From JACDAS01 sp046262415 (GTDB lineage: Bacteria > Actinomycetota > Thermoleophilia > Gaiellales > Gaiellaceae), in NCBI GenBank assembly GCA_046262415.1, contig JBHEMU010000110.1, positions 1 through 12,740 of the forward strand: DNA of 12,740 nucleotides, read 5' to 3'. The notes below the pieces were generated by a model that did not search any database, was not told where the DNA came from, and was given only the letters and a program-made list of their open reading frames with translations. How positions within the stretch are numbered: the stretch's first letter is position 1; each line of letters starts with the position of its first letter. Shown here piece after piece: positions 1 to 6,824 of this stretch. Position numbers and translations under genes: made by a program.

Positions 1-118
1 CACGCTCGCCGGAATCAAAGAACGCATCCTCCAACGCTTCCTCTGCCTCGCCGCCTGCATCAACCTCAACCACCAACTCGGCCGATCCAGCCGCGCACTC
101 GTCGACTATGTCGCCTGA
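1..118 (+). CDS. Transposase, C-terminal fragment (IS element running in from the left)
   Basis: An open frame enters at base 2 and stops with TGA at 116-118, giving 38 residues. They include the segments QRFLCLAACINLNHQLG and SRALVDYVA. The alternating Leu/Ala/Cys helix followed by a short N-H-Q-L-G-R turn and a stop resembles the extreme C-terminus of DDE transposases from actinobacterial insertion sequences; an IS982-like element is my best guess, held loosely. The first 120 bases are 62% GC (74 of 120) and use AAA, GAA and CAA codons that are rare in the genes to the right, which fits transferred DNA. The catalytic part lies outside the window, so whether the element is intact cannot be seen. 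No terminal inverted repeat is recognisable in the 18 bases before the next gene. Confidence 0.5.
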   Translation, partial: TLAGIKERILQRFLCLAACINLNHQLGRSSRALVDYVA

Positions 119-136
119 ACGCGTGGAATCACTCAT

Positions 137-829
137 CTAGATCGGGGGCCGCATGCCCCTGCCCGCCGGCGTCCTCGGCCCGGGCACGTTCGGCCAGCGG
201 AAGACGAGGGGCTCGCGGCCCGGCTGCACGACCCACGCCTGGCCCGTCTCCGGCGAGCGGGCGGCCCTCAGCACGGCTCCGGCGACGTCGTCGGCCCGGA
301 GGAGCGGGAACCCCGCTGCCTCGATCGAAGCCCGGTCGCCGTCGGGAAGCATCGGCGTGTCGGCGATGCCGGGGTTGACCATGTTGATGCGGATGCCGCG
401 CTTCGACAGCTGTGGCGCGACGCTGCGCACGAAGCCCACCACGGCATGCTTCGTCAGCGCGTAGACGGGGTCGCCGTCCATGGCGACGAGCCCCGCGAGT
501 GAGGCGGTGGCCACGATCGCGCTGCCGGGCTCCATCACGCGCGCCAGGCGGCGCACGCCGAAGACGACGCCGTCGACGTTGACGCCGACCGCGCGGCGGT
601 ACGCCTCGTCGCTCAGCTCTGCCAGGTCTCCGGTCCCGGTCAGGACGCCCGCGTTCAGACAGGCGAGCTCGACGGGGCCGACCTCGTCCCACGCCCGCGG
701 GTCGGCGCCGTCGAACCCGTCGCGCAGGTCGAGCACGCGTACCGCCGCGCCGGCGCCCTCGAGCCTGGCCACGATCGCGGCGCCGATGCCGGAGGCCCCG
801 CCGGTGACGAGCGCCGTCCTAGGGAACAA
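137..829 (-). CDS. SDR-family NAD(P)-dependent oxidoreductase
   Basis: Classical short-chain dehydrogenase/reductase of 230 residues, a little shorter than the usual 250. It has the cofactor motif TGGASGIG (residues 9-16), an Asp at the end of beta-2 (D34) that usually favours NAD(H), NAG (59-61), active-site Ser110, and the YxxxK pair Tyr123/Lys127. A PG turn follows at 153-154. The substrate is unknown; such proteins oxidise alcohols or reduce ketones in the cytoplasm. I place the start at TTG 829-827. The fold begins almost immediately after it, GGGGAAGG lies 6 bases upstream, and the start overlaps the last 11 bases of the upstream oxidoreductase gene. The frame stays open further upstream, but that part only shadows the neighbouring gene. 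The two genes are therefore probably translationally coupled. Its 3' end faces the transposase fragment. Confidence 0.85.
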   Translation of the reverse strand: MFPRTALVTGGASGIGAAIVARLEGAGAAVRVLDLRDGFDGADPRAWDEVGPVELACLNAGVLTGTGDLAELSDEAYRRAVGVNVDGVVFGVRRLARVMEPGSAIVATASLAGLVAMDGDPVYALTKHAVVGFVRSVAPQLSKRGIRINMVNPGIADTPMLPDGDRASIEAAGFPLLRADDVAGAVLRAARSPETGQAWVVQPGREPLVFRWPNVPGPRTPAGRGMRPPI

Positions 830-1733
830 GGACGACCTTCCCCACGTGGCGGCGCTCCTCGACCAGCCGGTGCGCCTCCGCGGCCTCCGCGAGGGGGAAC
901 TCCGCGCCGACGACCGGCCGGAGCACGCCCTGCTCCCACAGCGCCGAAATCTCCGCAATCGCCGCCTGGACGAGCTCCGGGCGGTGCGCGATCAGGCGGC
1001 CGAGGTAGAAGCCCTGCACGCCCGCGTTGCGACCGACGAGGAGCGCGGGGTCGACCGGCTCCCAGAGCCCCGCGGCGTAGCCGATCGCGACGATCGTCCC
1101 GAGCGGCGTCAGCGCCCGCAGGCTCGCCGCGAAGACCGGCCCTCCGACCGGGTCGACGACGACGTCGGCACGGACGTGCTCCGCGAACTCCTCGTACGAG
1201 TACGCCTCCTCCGCGCCGGCGGCGCGGGCGAGCTCCCGCTTCTCCGCCGAGCCGGCCGTGGCGACGACTCGCGCGCCGAGGTGCCGGGCCACCTGGACCG
1301 CCGCCGAGCCGACGCCGCCCGCGGCCGCGTGCACGAGCACCGTGGAGCCGGGCTCGACGCGCACCTGTCGCGTCAACGGGATCCACGCCGTCAGGAAGGT
1401 CATCAAGAACGAGGCCCCCTCGACGAACGACGCCGACTCCGGCATCGGGACGAGCGCCTGCTCGTCGACCGCGACCCACTCGGCGTAGCCCCCTCCGCGG
1501 GGAAGGGCCAGCACGCGCCGCCCGTCCACCTCGCCGGCGACCTCGTTCCCGAGCACCGTCGGCAACTCGGGGGCCTGCGGGTACCGGCCGAGCCGGACGA
1601 GCACGTCGAGGAAGTTGACGCCCGCCGCGCGGACGCGCAGGAGCACCTGTCCGTCGCCGGCGACCGGCTCGGGCACCTCTGCGGGCTCGAGCTGCTCCGG
1701 GCCTCCGATCGCGCGCAGGACGACGGCTCTCAC
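819..1733 (-). CDS. Zinc-independent quinone oxidoreductase-like MDR protein
   Basis: Medium-chain dehydrogenase/reductase of 304 residues. The N-terminal GroES-like domain carries the RVRAAGVNFLDVLVRLGRYP segment (around 33-52). The NAD(P)H-binding Rossmann fold has HAAAGGVGSAAVQ (about 135-147). The C-terminus keeps the AHRLVE...GKVVLVP ending typical of NADPH:quinone reductase-like enzymes. The cysteines and histidines that bind structural and catalytic zinc in alcohol dehydrogenases are absent, as expected for the QOR/zeta-crystallin branch. Such enzymes pass hydride from NADPH to quinones or activated alkenes; the actual substrate is not visible. Start is GTG at 1733. A TACGAT box ends nine bases before it, so the transcript is probably leaderless. 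It is the first gene of a pair with the overlapping SDR gene. Confidence 0.88.
   Translation of the reverse strand: MRAVVLRAIGGPEQLEPAEVPEPVAGDGQVLLRVRAAGVNFLDVLVRLGRYPQAPELPTVLGNEVAGEVDGRRVLALPRGGGYAEWVAVDEQALVPMPESASFVEGASFLMTFLTAWIPLTRQVRVEPGSTVLVHAAAGGVGSAAVQVARHLGARVVATAGSAEKRELARAAGAEEAYSYEEFAEHVRADVVVDPVGGPVFAASLRALTPLGTIVAIGYAAGLWEPVDPALLVGRNAGVQGFYLGRLIAHRPELVQAAIAEISALWEQGVLRPVVGAEFPLAEAAEAHRLVEERRHVGKVVLVP
836..843 (-). promoter_or_regulatory. Ribosome binding site deciding the SDR TTG start
   Basis: Read on the minus strand, GGGGAAGG is followed by six bases and then TTG. It lies inside the final codons of the upstream oxidoreductase gene. It supports initiation at the TTG at 829 rather than at any upstream in-frame codon. 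Confidence 0.55.
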
Positions 1734-1742
1734 GACGAGGCG

Positions 1743-1748
1743 ATCGTA
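1743..1748 (-). promoter_or_regulatory. Probable leaderless -10 box (TACGAT) for the oxidoreductase pair
   Basis: TACGAT on the minus strand matches the actinobacterial -10 pattern TANNNT and ends 9 bases before the GTG start at 1733. Transcription would then begin at or next to the start codon. No Shine-Dalgarno sequence is present in between. No clear -35 hexamer is seen. Confidence 0.5.
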
Positions 1749-1776
1749 GTGCGTGCCGGGCGTTGCCGCCCGGGCG

Positions 1777-1791
1777 CGCTACCGGTAGCGT
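1777..1791 (+). promoter_or_regulatory. Probable -10 box (TAGCGT) embedded in a 14-bp palindrome
   Basis: TAGCGT (1786-1791) fits TANNNT and ends 12 bases before the ATG at 1804, leaving almost no 5' leader. It overlaps the perfect palindrome CGCTACCGGTAGCG (1777-1790). A second inverted repeat, CCGGGCG-ttgc-CGCCCGG (1756-1773), lies between this box and the opposing promoter at 1743-1748. The palindromes could be operators for the divergent pair, but at this GC content a few 14-bp palindromes per window are expected by chance. Confidence 0.4.
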
Positions 1792-1803
1792 GTGCCCCGC
1801 ACG

Positions 1804-2058
1804 ATGGCGGATCCCCCCGCACCGCGCCCCCGCCGCTGGCTGCCAGTGCTGGTCCTCGCCGCGCTCACGCTCGCGGTCGCTGCTTTCGGGGGCCTCGTCC
1901 TGCCCCGTTTCGCGAGCGAGGGGATTCCCGCGTCGATGGTCGGGAGCAAGGTCGATCCGACCGTTCGCCTCGTCCGGGTCGAGCGCGACCGGCTCTGCCA
2001 GGACCGCGCGCGTCAGGCGGCGCAGGTTCCGGCGCTGGTTACTCCGGCCGACCGGTAG
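1804..2058 (+). CDS. Small predicted membrane protein, unknown function
   Basis: An 84-residue protein beginning at ATG 1804, with a proline/arginine-rich start (RPRRWLP) and then one strongly hydrophobic stretch, about residues 13-34, that would make a single membrane helix or an uncleaved signal anchor. The rest is polar, with one cysteine and many Arg and Asp residues. Arg before the helix suggests that the N-terminus stays inside and the polar tail is outside. GTG at 1792 is an in-frame alternative start, but it lies directly against the TAGCGT box, so ATG is preferred. Codon third positions are GC-rich as in the neighbours, which argues for a real gene. I do not recognise a family. It diverges from the oxidoreductase pair and converges on the htrA-like gene. 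Confidence 0.5.
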   Translation: MADPPAPRPRRWLPVLVLAALTLAVAAFGGLVLPRFASEGIPASMVGSKVDPTVRLVRVERDRLCQDRARQAAQVPALVTPADR

Positions 2059-2115
2059 TCGCCCGGCCGCGGCAGGCACCGCGCTCCATCTCTCCGGTTC
2101 TGACTCTCGCAAGGA

Positions 2116-2140
2116 GGGGTGGCGGCTCCGCCGCCGCCCC
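2116..2140 (+). terminator. GC-rich hairpin between convergent genes
   Basis: The arms GGGGTGGCGGC (2116-2126) and GCCGCCGCCCC (2130-2140) form an 11-bp stem closed by a 3-base TCC loop, with one G-U wobble in plus-strand RNA (an A/C mismatch on the other strand). No long U-tract follows, only GTTAT. It sits in the 114-base gap between two convergent stop codons, at 2058 and 2173, the expected place for a transcription stop serving the small membrane gene and perhaps the htrA operon. Confidence 0.5.
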
Positions 2141-2172
2141 GTTATGCCGAAGGCACAAACCAGGTCGAGGGC

Positions 2173-3255
2173 CTACCTCCCGAGCGTCGCGGGCCGCCGG
2201 CCGACCTTCAGCTCGACGCGTCTCGGCCCGAGCGAGTCGACGAGCTCGAGCGCGATGCGGTCGCCCGGATCGAGTCCGCGCAGCACGCGCGAGACGTCCC
2301 CGGCGGAGCGGACGGCGGTGTCGCCCGCCCGCACGATCACGTCTCCCTCGTGCAGGCCGGCCGCCGACGCGGGGCTCGCCGGGACGACCGAGACGACGAC
2401 CGCACCCCGCACCGAGGGGTCGAGGCCGAGCTGGGCGGCCGCCGCCGACGAGTCGACCGACGCGAGCGAGACGCCGAGCCACGCGCGACGCTCGGCCGGC
2501 TTGCTGCGGATCTCCTGGATCACCGGCAGCGCCTCGTCGATCGCGATCGCGAAGCCGATGTTCTCGGCCTGACTCGCCTGCGCGGCGGCGGTGTTGATCC
2601 CGACGAGGCGGCCGGCGACGTCGACGAGCGCACCGCCCGAGTTCCCGGGGTTGATCGCCGCGTCGGTCTGAAGCAGGCCCTCGAGCGTCGGCCCGTCGCC
2701 GGTGCTGATCGTGCGATCGAGGCCCGAGACGATTCCGCGCGTCACCGTCGGGCCGCCCAGTCCGAGCGGGAACCCCACCGCCAGCAGGCCGTCCCCGAGC
2801 CGGAGCGACCCCGAGCTGCCGAGGCGGACGGGGGCGAGGTCGCGCGCGGACACGCGCAGCACGGCCAGGTCGCGCTCCGGCGCAGTCCCCACGACCTCCG
2901 CCCGAAGGGGCCGGCGATGGCGGCGGTCGTTGAACGCGACCGTGACCTGCTTCGCCTCCTGCACCACGTGGTAGTTGGTGACGACGATTCCCAGCCTGTC
3001 GACGACCACCCCCGAGCCTTCGCCGCGGTCCCCGCCGAACGTCGTCGTCCGGACGTTGACGACCGAGGGGAGCACGCGGGCGACCACGTCGGCCTCGCTC
3101 GTCCCGGCCTGCGGAGGCGGCGGCGGGGGCGGAGGCGGGGTCGTGCGTGCGGCGGGCGGCGGCGAGGTGGTCGGAGGCCTCGCGCTCTCGGATCCTCCGC
3201 ATCCCCCGGCGAGGAGCGCCAGTCCGCCGGCAAGCCAGAGCAGCCGTGTCTTCAC
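2173..3255 (-). CDS. htrA: HtrA/DegP-like trypsin-type serine protease with PDZ domain, predicted lipoprotein
   Basis: A 360-residue protein. Residues 1-19 form a lipoprotein-type signal ending LLAGGC, so Cys19 is the likely lipidation site. The lipobox has Ala rather than Leu at -3. A low-complexity linker with nine consecutive prolines (40-48) leads to the chymotrypsin-fold protease domain, whose triad is visible: His96 in TNYHVV, Asp129 in ERDLAVLRV, Ser206 in GNSGGALVD. A PDZ domain occupies about 257-352 (the LGVSLASVD start and the GLHEGDVIVRAGD loop). The family degrades or senses misfolded extracytoplasmic proteins; here it would be tethered to the outer face of the membrane. The GTG start at 3255 overlaps the upstream VWA stop by 4 bases (GTGA). 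It is the last gene of the moxR operon, which ties the protease to the VWA proteins. Confidence 0.92.
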   Translation of the reverse strand: MKTRLLWLAGGLALLAGGCGGSESARPPTTSPPPAARTTPPPPPPPPPQAGTSEADVVARVLPSVVNVRTTTFGGDRGEGSGVVVDRLGIVVTNYHVVQEAKQVTVAFNDRRHRRPLRAEVVGTAPERDLAVLRVSARDLAPVRLGSSGSLRLGDGLLAVGFPLGLGGPTVTRGIVSGLDRTISTGDGPTLEGLLQTDAAINPGNSGGALVDVAGRLVGINTAAAQASQAENIGFAIAIDEALPVIQEIRSKPAERRAWLGVSLASVDSSAAAAQLGLDPSVRGAVVVSVVPASPASAAGLHEGDVIVRAGDTAVRSAGDVSRVLRGLDPGDRIALELVDSLGPRRVELKVGRRPATLGR

Positions 3256-4250
3256 GGCAGCCGCTGCAGCCACCGGACCGACAGCAGGCCGGCTCCGAGC
3301 AGCAGGAGCGCGGATCCGCCGAGCAGGTACGAGGTGGCCTCGCGCAGCTCGCGCGTCCGCCCGAGGCGCGAGCCCAGGCTCTCGTAGACGGCGTTGAGCC
3401 GATCGCCGCTGCGGGCCTCGAAGAACTGGCCGCCCGTGAGGCGGGCGATGCGCTTCATCGTCGGCTTGTCCGGCGGAACCGGGATCGTGCGGGTGTACGG
3501 CCCGCGGTCGAACGTCACCTCCCCCTCCGGCGTTCCCAGCGCGACCGTGTAGACGGGGATCCCGAACGACTTGGCCCGCTGCGCGCCCTCGAGCGGCTGC
3601 AGCGTCCCTCTCGTCTGGAAGCCGTCGGAGAGCATCACGATCGCCGTCAGGGGACGATTCTTGCCGGCGTCCGCGGGCGCGCCCGGGCCGCCGCCGTCCT
3701 CGGGGGCCGTCTCCCCCTCGCGTCCGACCTCGACCGACCGCGCGACCGCGTCGCCGATCGCGGTCCCCATCCCGGGGGAGAGCAGCAGCAACGCCTCGCG
3801 CACGAGCTCGCGGTCGTGGGTCAGCGGCGTGAGCACGAACGTCTCCGACGAGAAGGTGACGAGCGAGACGCGGTACTGCTTCGGCAGCCGTTCGAGGAAC
3901 CTTCGCACCGCTTCCTGCGCCGCCGCGAGGCGGGTCGGCTTGACGTCCTCGGCGAGCATCGACCCCGAGCTGTCGATCGTGACGACGATGCTCGCCTGCT
4001 GGCGGGCGACGGACACGTTCACGCGCGGGCGGGCGAGAGCCGTCAGCGCGAGCGCGAGCGCCAGCAGGAAGAGCGCCGGCGGCACCCAGCGCCGCCAGGA
4101 GGCCGAATGACCCGCCACGGCGGCCAGCACCTCGAGGTTGGTGAACCGGACCGCGAACCGCGCCCTGCGCCGCTCGAGCAGGAGGTAGGCGGCGAACGCG
4201 AGCGGGACGAGCGCGAGCGCGATCAGGAGCAGCGGCCAGCGGAAGCTCAT
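3252..4250 (-). CDS. Membrane-anchored von Willebrand factor A protein (BatA-like), second copy
   Basis: A 332-residue protein with hydrophobic segments near residues 6-25 and 56-74 and a C-terminal one near 307-327. The VWA domain lies between the second and third, on the opposite side of the membrane from the first loop. The metal-binding MIDAS residues are intact: D93-S-S95-G-S97, then GMGTAIGDA, then VMLSDG. It is a clear paralogue of the upstream VWA gene (4930-5886). The MIDAS has the same residue numbers in both, and both end with LGSRLGRT, a membrane helix and RLP. This copy carries an extra Gly/Pro/Asp-rich loop (roughly 173-195, GGGPGAPADAG). VWA domains bind partner proteins through the metal site. 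Operon position suggests it works with the MoxR ATPase. The ATG start overlaps the previous stop as ATGA. Confidence 0.88.
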   Translation of the reverse strand: MSFRWPLLLIALALVPLAFAAYLLLERRRARFAVRFTNLEVLAAVAGHSASWRRWVPPALFLLALALALTALARPRVNVSVARQQASIVVTIDSSGSMLAEDVKPTRLAAAQEAVRRFLERLPKQYRVSLVTFSSETFVLTPLTHDRELVREALLLLSPGMGTAIGDAVARSVEVGREGETAPEDGGGPGAPADAGKNRPLTAIVMLSDGFQTRGTLQPLEGAQRAKSFGIPVYTVALGTPEGEVTFDRGPYTRTIPVPPDKPTMKRIARLTGGQFFEARSGDRLNAVYESLGSRLGRTRELREATSYLLGGSALLLLGAGLLSVRWLQRLP

Positions 4251-4933
4251 CCGGGCCCCCTCGCGCAGACCGCGTGCACCTGCACGGCGACGTTCGTCCC
4301 CCGCGGGATTCCCTGGCGGCTCGCGGCGACGAGGATGACGCCGCCGCGCACCGCCCGCGTGACGCGGACGAGCGCCAGCTCGCGCGCGGCCGGCGGCCGC
4401 CGGGTGAAGAGGCCGGCGGCGTGCGAGACGCCGAGCAGCCGCTCGCCGCGCCGGCAGCGGTGGCTCGCGCGCGTGAGGGAGCCGGGCGCGAGGCGGAGCG
4501 TGCGGACGCGCAGGACGGTCGGCTGCCCGGGGCGGAACGCGGCCGCACGCGTCGGCGTCCGCGCGCCCCCGCCGCCGACGACGCAGCCGATGAAGGGACG
4601 GAACGTCTTGGGGCGGCGCTCCCGGCCGGTGTACCTCCCGGAGAAGAGCACGGCGTCGCGCGTGGTGATCCCCGGGTTGACGGGGCTGCCCAGCAGCCCG
4701 TCGAAGTCGATGTCGAGCTCACGGTCGTCGAGCCGCGCGTCGAGCCCGGCGACGATCCCCCGGGGGCAGCGGAGCTGCCACTTCGCCGCCCGCGTCGAGG
4801 CCGGCACGACGACCCAGGGACCGGGCACGGAGATGCACGCCATCAGGCCCCGGCACTCGTCCGCGGCGCGTCCGGCAGGCGCGGCGAGCGCGACGGCGGC
4901 CGTAACGGCCAGGGCGGCGGCGAGGGCTTTCAC
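4247..4933 (-). CDS. Secreted six-cysteine protein of unknown function
   Basis: A 228-residue protein. Residues 1-23 are a typical Sec signal peptide: Lys2, an Ala/Leu/Val core, and a likely cut after GRA. The mature part has exactly six cysteines (27, 33, 56, 117, 160, 223), compatible with three disulfide bonds. It is rich in Arg, Val and Gly with many short alternating hydrophobic stretches, suggesting a beta-rich fold. No membrane helix follows the signal. I do not recognise a domain. It is sandwiched between two paralogous VWA genes with 4-base overlaps on both sides: GTGA at its own GTG start (4933) and ATGA at its stop. It is therefore certainly co-transcribed with them and probably made in proportion. 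It could be a ligand, substrate or partner of the VWA proteins or of the HtrA-like protease; that is inference from position only. Confidence 0.75.
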   Translation of the reverse strand: MKALAAALAVTAAVALAAPAGRAADECRGLMACISVPGPWVVVPASTRAAKWQLRCPRGIVAGLDARLDDRELDIDFDGLLGSPVNPGITTRDAVLFSGRYTGRERRPKTFRPFIGCVVGGGGARTPTRAAAFRPGQPTVLRVRTLRLAPGSLTRASHRCRRGERLLGVSHAAGLFTRRPPAARELALVRVTRAVRGGVILVAASRQGIPRGTNVAVQVHAVCARGPG

Positions 4934-5886
4934 GGCAGCCTCCGGAAGAGTACGGCCGACAGGAGCCCTCCGGCGAGCATCAGGAGCGTCCCGCCCGCGC
5001 CGAACGCGAACGTGATCTCGGTGCGCTTCTTCGTGCGGCCGAGGCGGGAGCCGAGCTCCTCGTACACGGCCGCGAGCTCCTCCCCGTCAGGCGCCTCGAA
5101 GAAGCGCCCGCGGGTCGTCCGGGCAACCGCGCGCAGCGTGTCGGGGCTCGGAGGAACCTGGATCCGCTCGATGAAGCCGCCCACGTGCTTCACCTCGACG
5201 ATCCCCTGCTCGGTGCCGACGAGGATCGTGTGGACGGGGACGCGGAGCCGCTGCGCCCGTCGAGCGGCGACCGTCGCGTTCACACGGCCGCCCATCTGCG
5301 CTCCGTCCGAGATAACGAGGACGGAGACCGGCGGGCCGCCTCGCCGGGCGCTGACCTTCGCGACCTCGAGTGACCGCACGATCGCCTCGCCGAGCGCGGT
5401 TCCCTCGCCCGGCCGCAGCGCCTGCAGGGCGGCGTGCGTGACCGAGCGGTTCGCGGTCGCCGGGGAGACGGCCCTGGCGGTCGAGGCGAAGGCGACCACG
5501 CCGACCCGGAACCGCTTCGGCACCCGCTCGAGGAACATCCGCGCCGCGGCCTTCGCCGCCTCGAGCCGGCTCGGCTCGACGTCGGTCGCCGCCATCGACC
5601 GCGACGTGTCGATCGCGAGGACGACGGTCGCCTGCTCCTGACGGACGGAGATGCTCGCATGCGGGCGGGCGACGCCGACGAGGAGCGCGATCGCGCCGAG
5701 CAGCATCACCGCCGCGGGCAGGTGTCGCAGCCGCCCCGGGGCCCGGTCGACGACGTTCGGCATCAGCTCGCGGCTCGAGAAGCGCTCCTCGACGCGCCCG
5801 CGCGCTCGGTGCAGGAGCACGTACGCGGCGATCGCCAGCGGCACTGCGAGCAGGCCGAGCAGGTACAGGGGGGCCTCGAAGCTCAT
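4930..5886 (-). CDS. Membrane-anchored von Willebrand factor A protein (BatA-like), first copy
   Basis: A 318-residue protein with the BatA-like layout: hydrophobic helices at about 6-25 and 55-73, a VWA domain at about 87-270, and a C-terminal helix near 293-313. The MIDAS is complete: D93-T-S95-R-S97, GEGTALGEA and VISDG. Thus both VWA proteins in this operon should bind metal and ligand. Compared with the paralogue at 3252-4250 it lacks the Gly/Pro-rich insertion after the GEAIVRSLEV helix. The ATG start at 5886 overlaps the DUF58 stop as ATGA, and the stop overlaps the GTG of the secreted protein. BatA proteins in other bacteria are linked to envelope stress tolerance and work beside MoxR and DUF58 proteins, which precede it here. 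Confidence 0.88.
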   Translation of the reverse strand: MSFEAPLYLLGLLAVPLAIAAYVLLHRARGRVEERFSSRELMPNVVDRAPGRLRHLPAAVMLLGAIALLVGVARPHASISVRQEQATVVLAIDTSRSMAATDVEPSRLEAAKAAARMFLERVPKRFRVGVVAFASTARAVSPATANRSVTHAALQALRPGEGTALGEAIVRSLEVAKVSARRGGPPVSVLVISDGAQMGGRVNATVAARRAQRLRVPVHTILVGTEQGIVEVKHVGGFIERIQVPPSPDTLRAVARTTRGRFFEAPDGEELAAVYEELGSRLGRTKKRTEITFAFGAGGTLLMLAGGLLSAVLFRRLP

Positions 5887-6824
5887 CGCCGGGACCGCGG
5901 CGGCCGGCGTCGGAGGAACCGCGCGAACGAGTTCAGCCAGTCGCCGGACGTCGAGAGGGCGACGTGCTGGACGCCCGCGGCGGCGAGCTCGCGCTCCAGG
6001 CCCCGGCGCTCCTCCGCCGCCGCCGAGGCGAAGCGCTCACGGAGCCGCCGGTTGCCGGTGTCGACCCGGAGCTGCCGGCCGGTCTCGGGGTCGACGAGGC
6101 GCAGCTCGCCCACGTCCGGAAGCTCCTGCTCGCGCGGGTCCCGCACCTCGATCGCGAGGACGTGGTGCCGTCCGGCCAGGTCGAGGAGGGGCCGCTGCCA
6201 GTCACGCGGGCCGCGGAAGTCGGAGACGACGACGACGAGCGCGCGCTGGCGCGCGAGCTTCCCGGCGCGGCGGAACGCGGCCCCCAGCGACGTCGCGCCC
6301 GGTCTCCCGCCGGCGGGATCCTCGCGCAGCTGCGCCAGCAGCCCCAGCATCCCGACGCGACCCGGGCGAGGGGGAAGCTGGCGTGCGTCGCCGCCGCCGA
6401 AGGTGACGAGGCCCAGGCGGTTGCCGCGGCGCGTCGCCGCGTAGGCGACCGCGAGCGCCACCCCTTCGGCCACGTCGGCCTTGCGCCGGTCCGCCGTCCC
6501 GAACGCCATCGAGGGCGAGGTGTCGAGGAGCAGCCAGGTGACGAGGACGCGCTCGGCCAGGTGCACGCGTACGTGAGGCTGGCCTGTCCGGGCCGTGACG
6601 TTCCAGTCGATCATCCGCACGTCGTCCTCGCCGGGCGCGTACGGACGCACCTGCGCCAGCTCGGTGCCGCGCCCGATCACGCTCGACCGATGGTCGCCGG
6701 CGAGGAGGGCGTCCACGCGGCGGGCGATCGTCAGGTCGAGCGCTCGGAGGAGCGCCTCGGGCGTCGGTCCCGGGCCGGGCCGCGACGCCGTGCGCTCGCG
6801 GGCGGACAGCAGCCCCCTCGTCAA
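5883..6824 (-). CDS. DUF58 protein with degenerate VWA-like fold
   Basis: A 313-residue soluble protein without membrane segments. It has the DUF58 signature at 52-79: RGTELAQVRPYAPGEDDVR followed by MIDWNVTART. A VWA-like core follows, with a MIDAS-type D101-T-S103-P-S105, the later strand VVVVSDF, and a basic C-terminus (RRRPPRSRR). DUF58 proteins are nearly always encoded directly after moxR and are thought to act as cytoplasmic partners of the ATPase. The biochemical role is not established. I use TTG at 6824, which overlaps the moxR stop by 4 bases (TTGA) and has a G-run seven bases upstream. The first 20 residues are Pro/Arg-rich, so a slightly later start is possible. The 3' end overlaps the first VWA gene. 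Confidence 0.88.
   Translation of the reverse strand: MTRGLLSARERTASRPGPGPTPEALLRALDLTIARRVDALLAGDHRSSVIGRGTELAQVRPYAPGEDDVRMIDWNVTARTGQPHVRVHLAERVLVTWLLLDTSPSMAFGTADRRKADVAEGVALAVAYAATRRGNRLGLVTFGGGDARQLPPRPGRVGMLGLLAQLREDPAGGRPGATSLGAAFRRAGKLARQRALVVVVSDFRGPRDWQRPLLDLAGRHHVLAIEVRDPREQELPDVGELRLVDPETGRQLRVDTGNRRLRERFASAAAEERRGLERELAAAGVQHVALSTSGDWLNSFARFLRRRPPRSRR

Noticed and set aside
480..2597. A 705-codon plus-strand open frame over the oxidoreductase genes
   Set aside because: Its translation is Arg/Pro/Ala-rich with no motifs, as expected antisense to very GC-rich genes; the minus strand carries complete SDR and MDR motifs.
3111..3140. G/C-rich trinucleotide repeat as a phase-variable microsatellite
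   Set aside because: It encodes the poly-proline stalk of the HtrA-like protein with mixed CCG/CCC/CCT codons, so it is not a uniform repeat, and three-base changes would not shift the frame.
2173..4722. An 849-codon minus-strand frame that would fuse htrA to upstream sequence
   Set aside because: The part upstream of GTG 3255 reads the VWA and secreted-protein genes out of frame; the lipoprotein signal begins exactly at GTG 3255.
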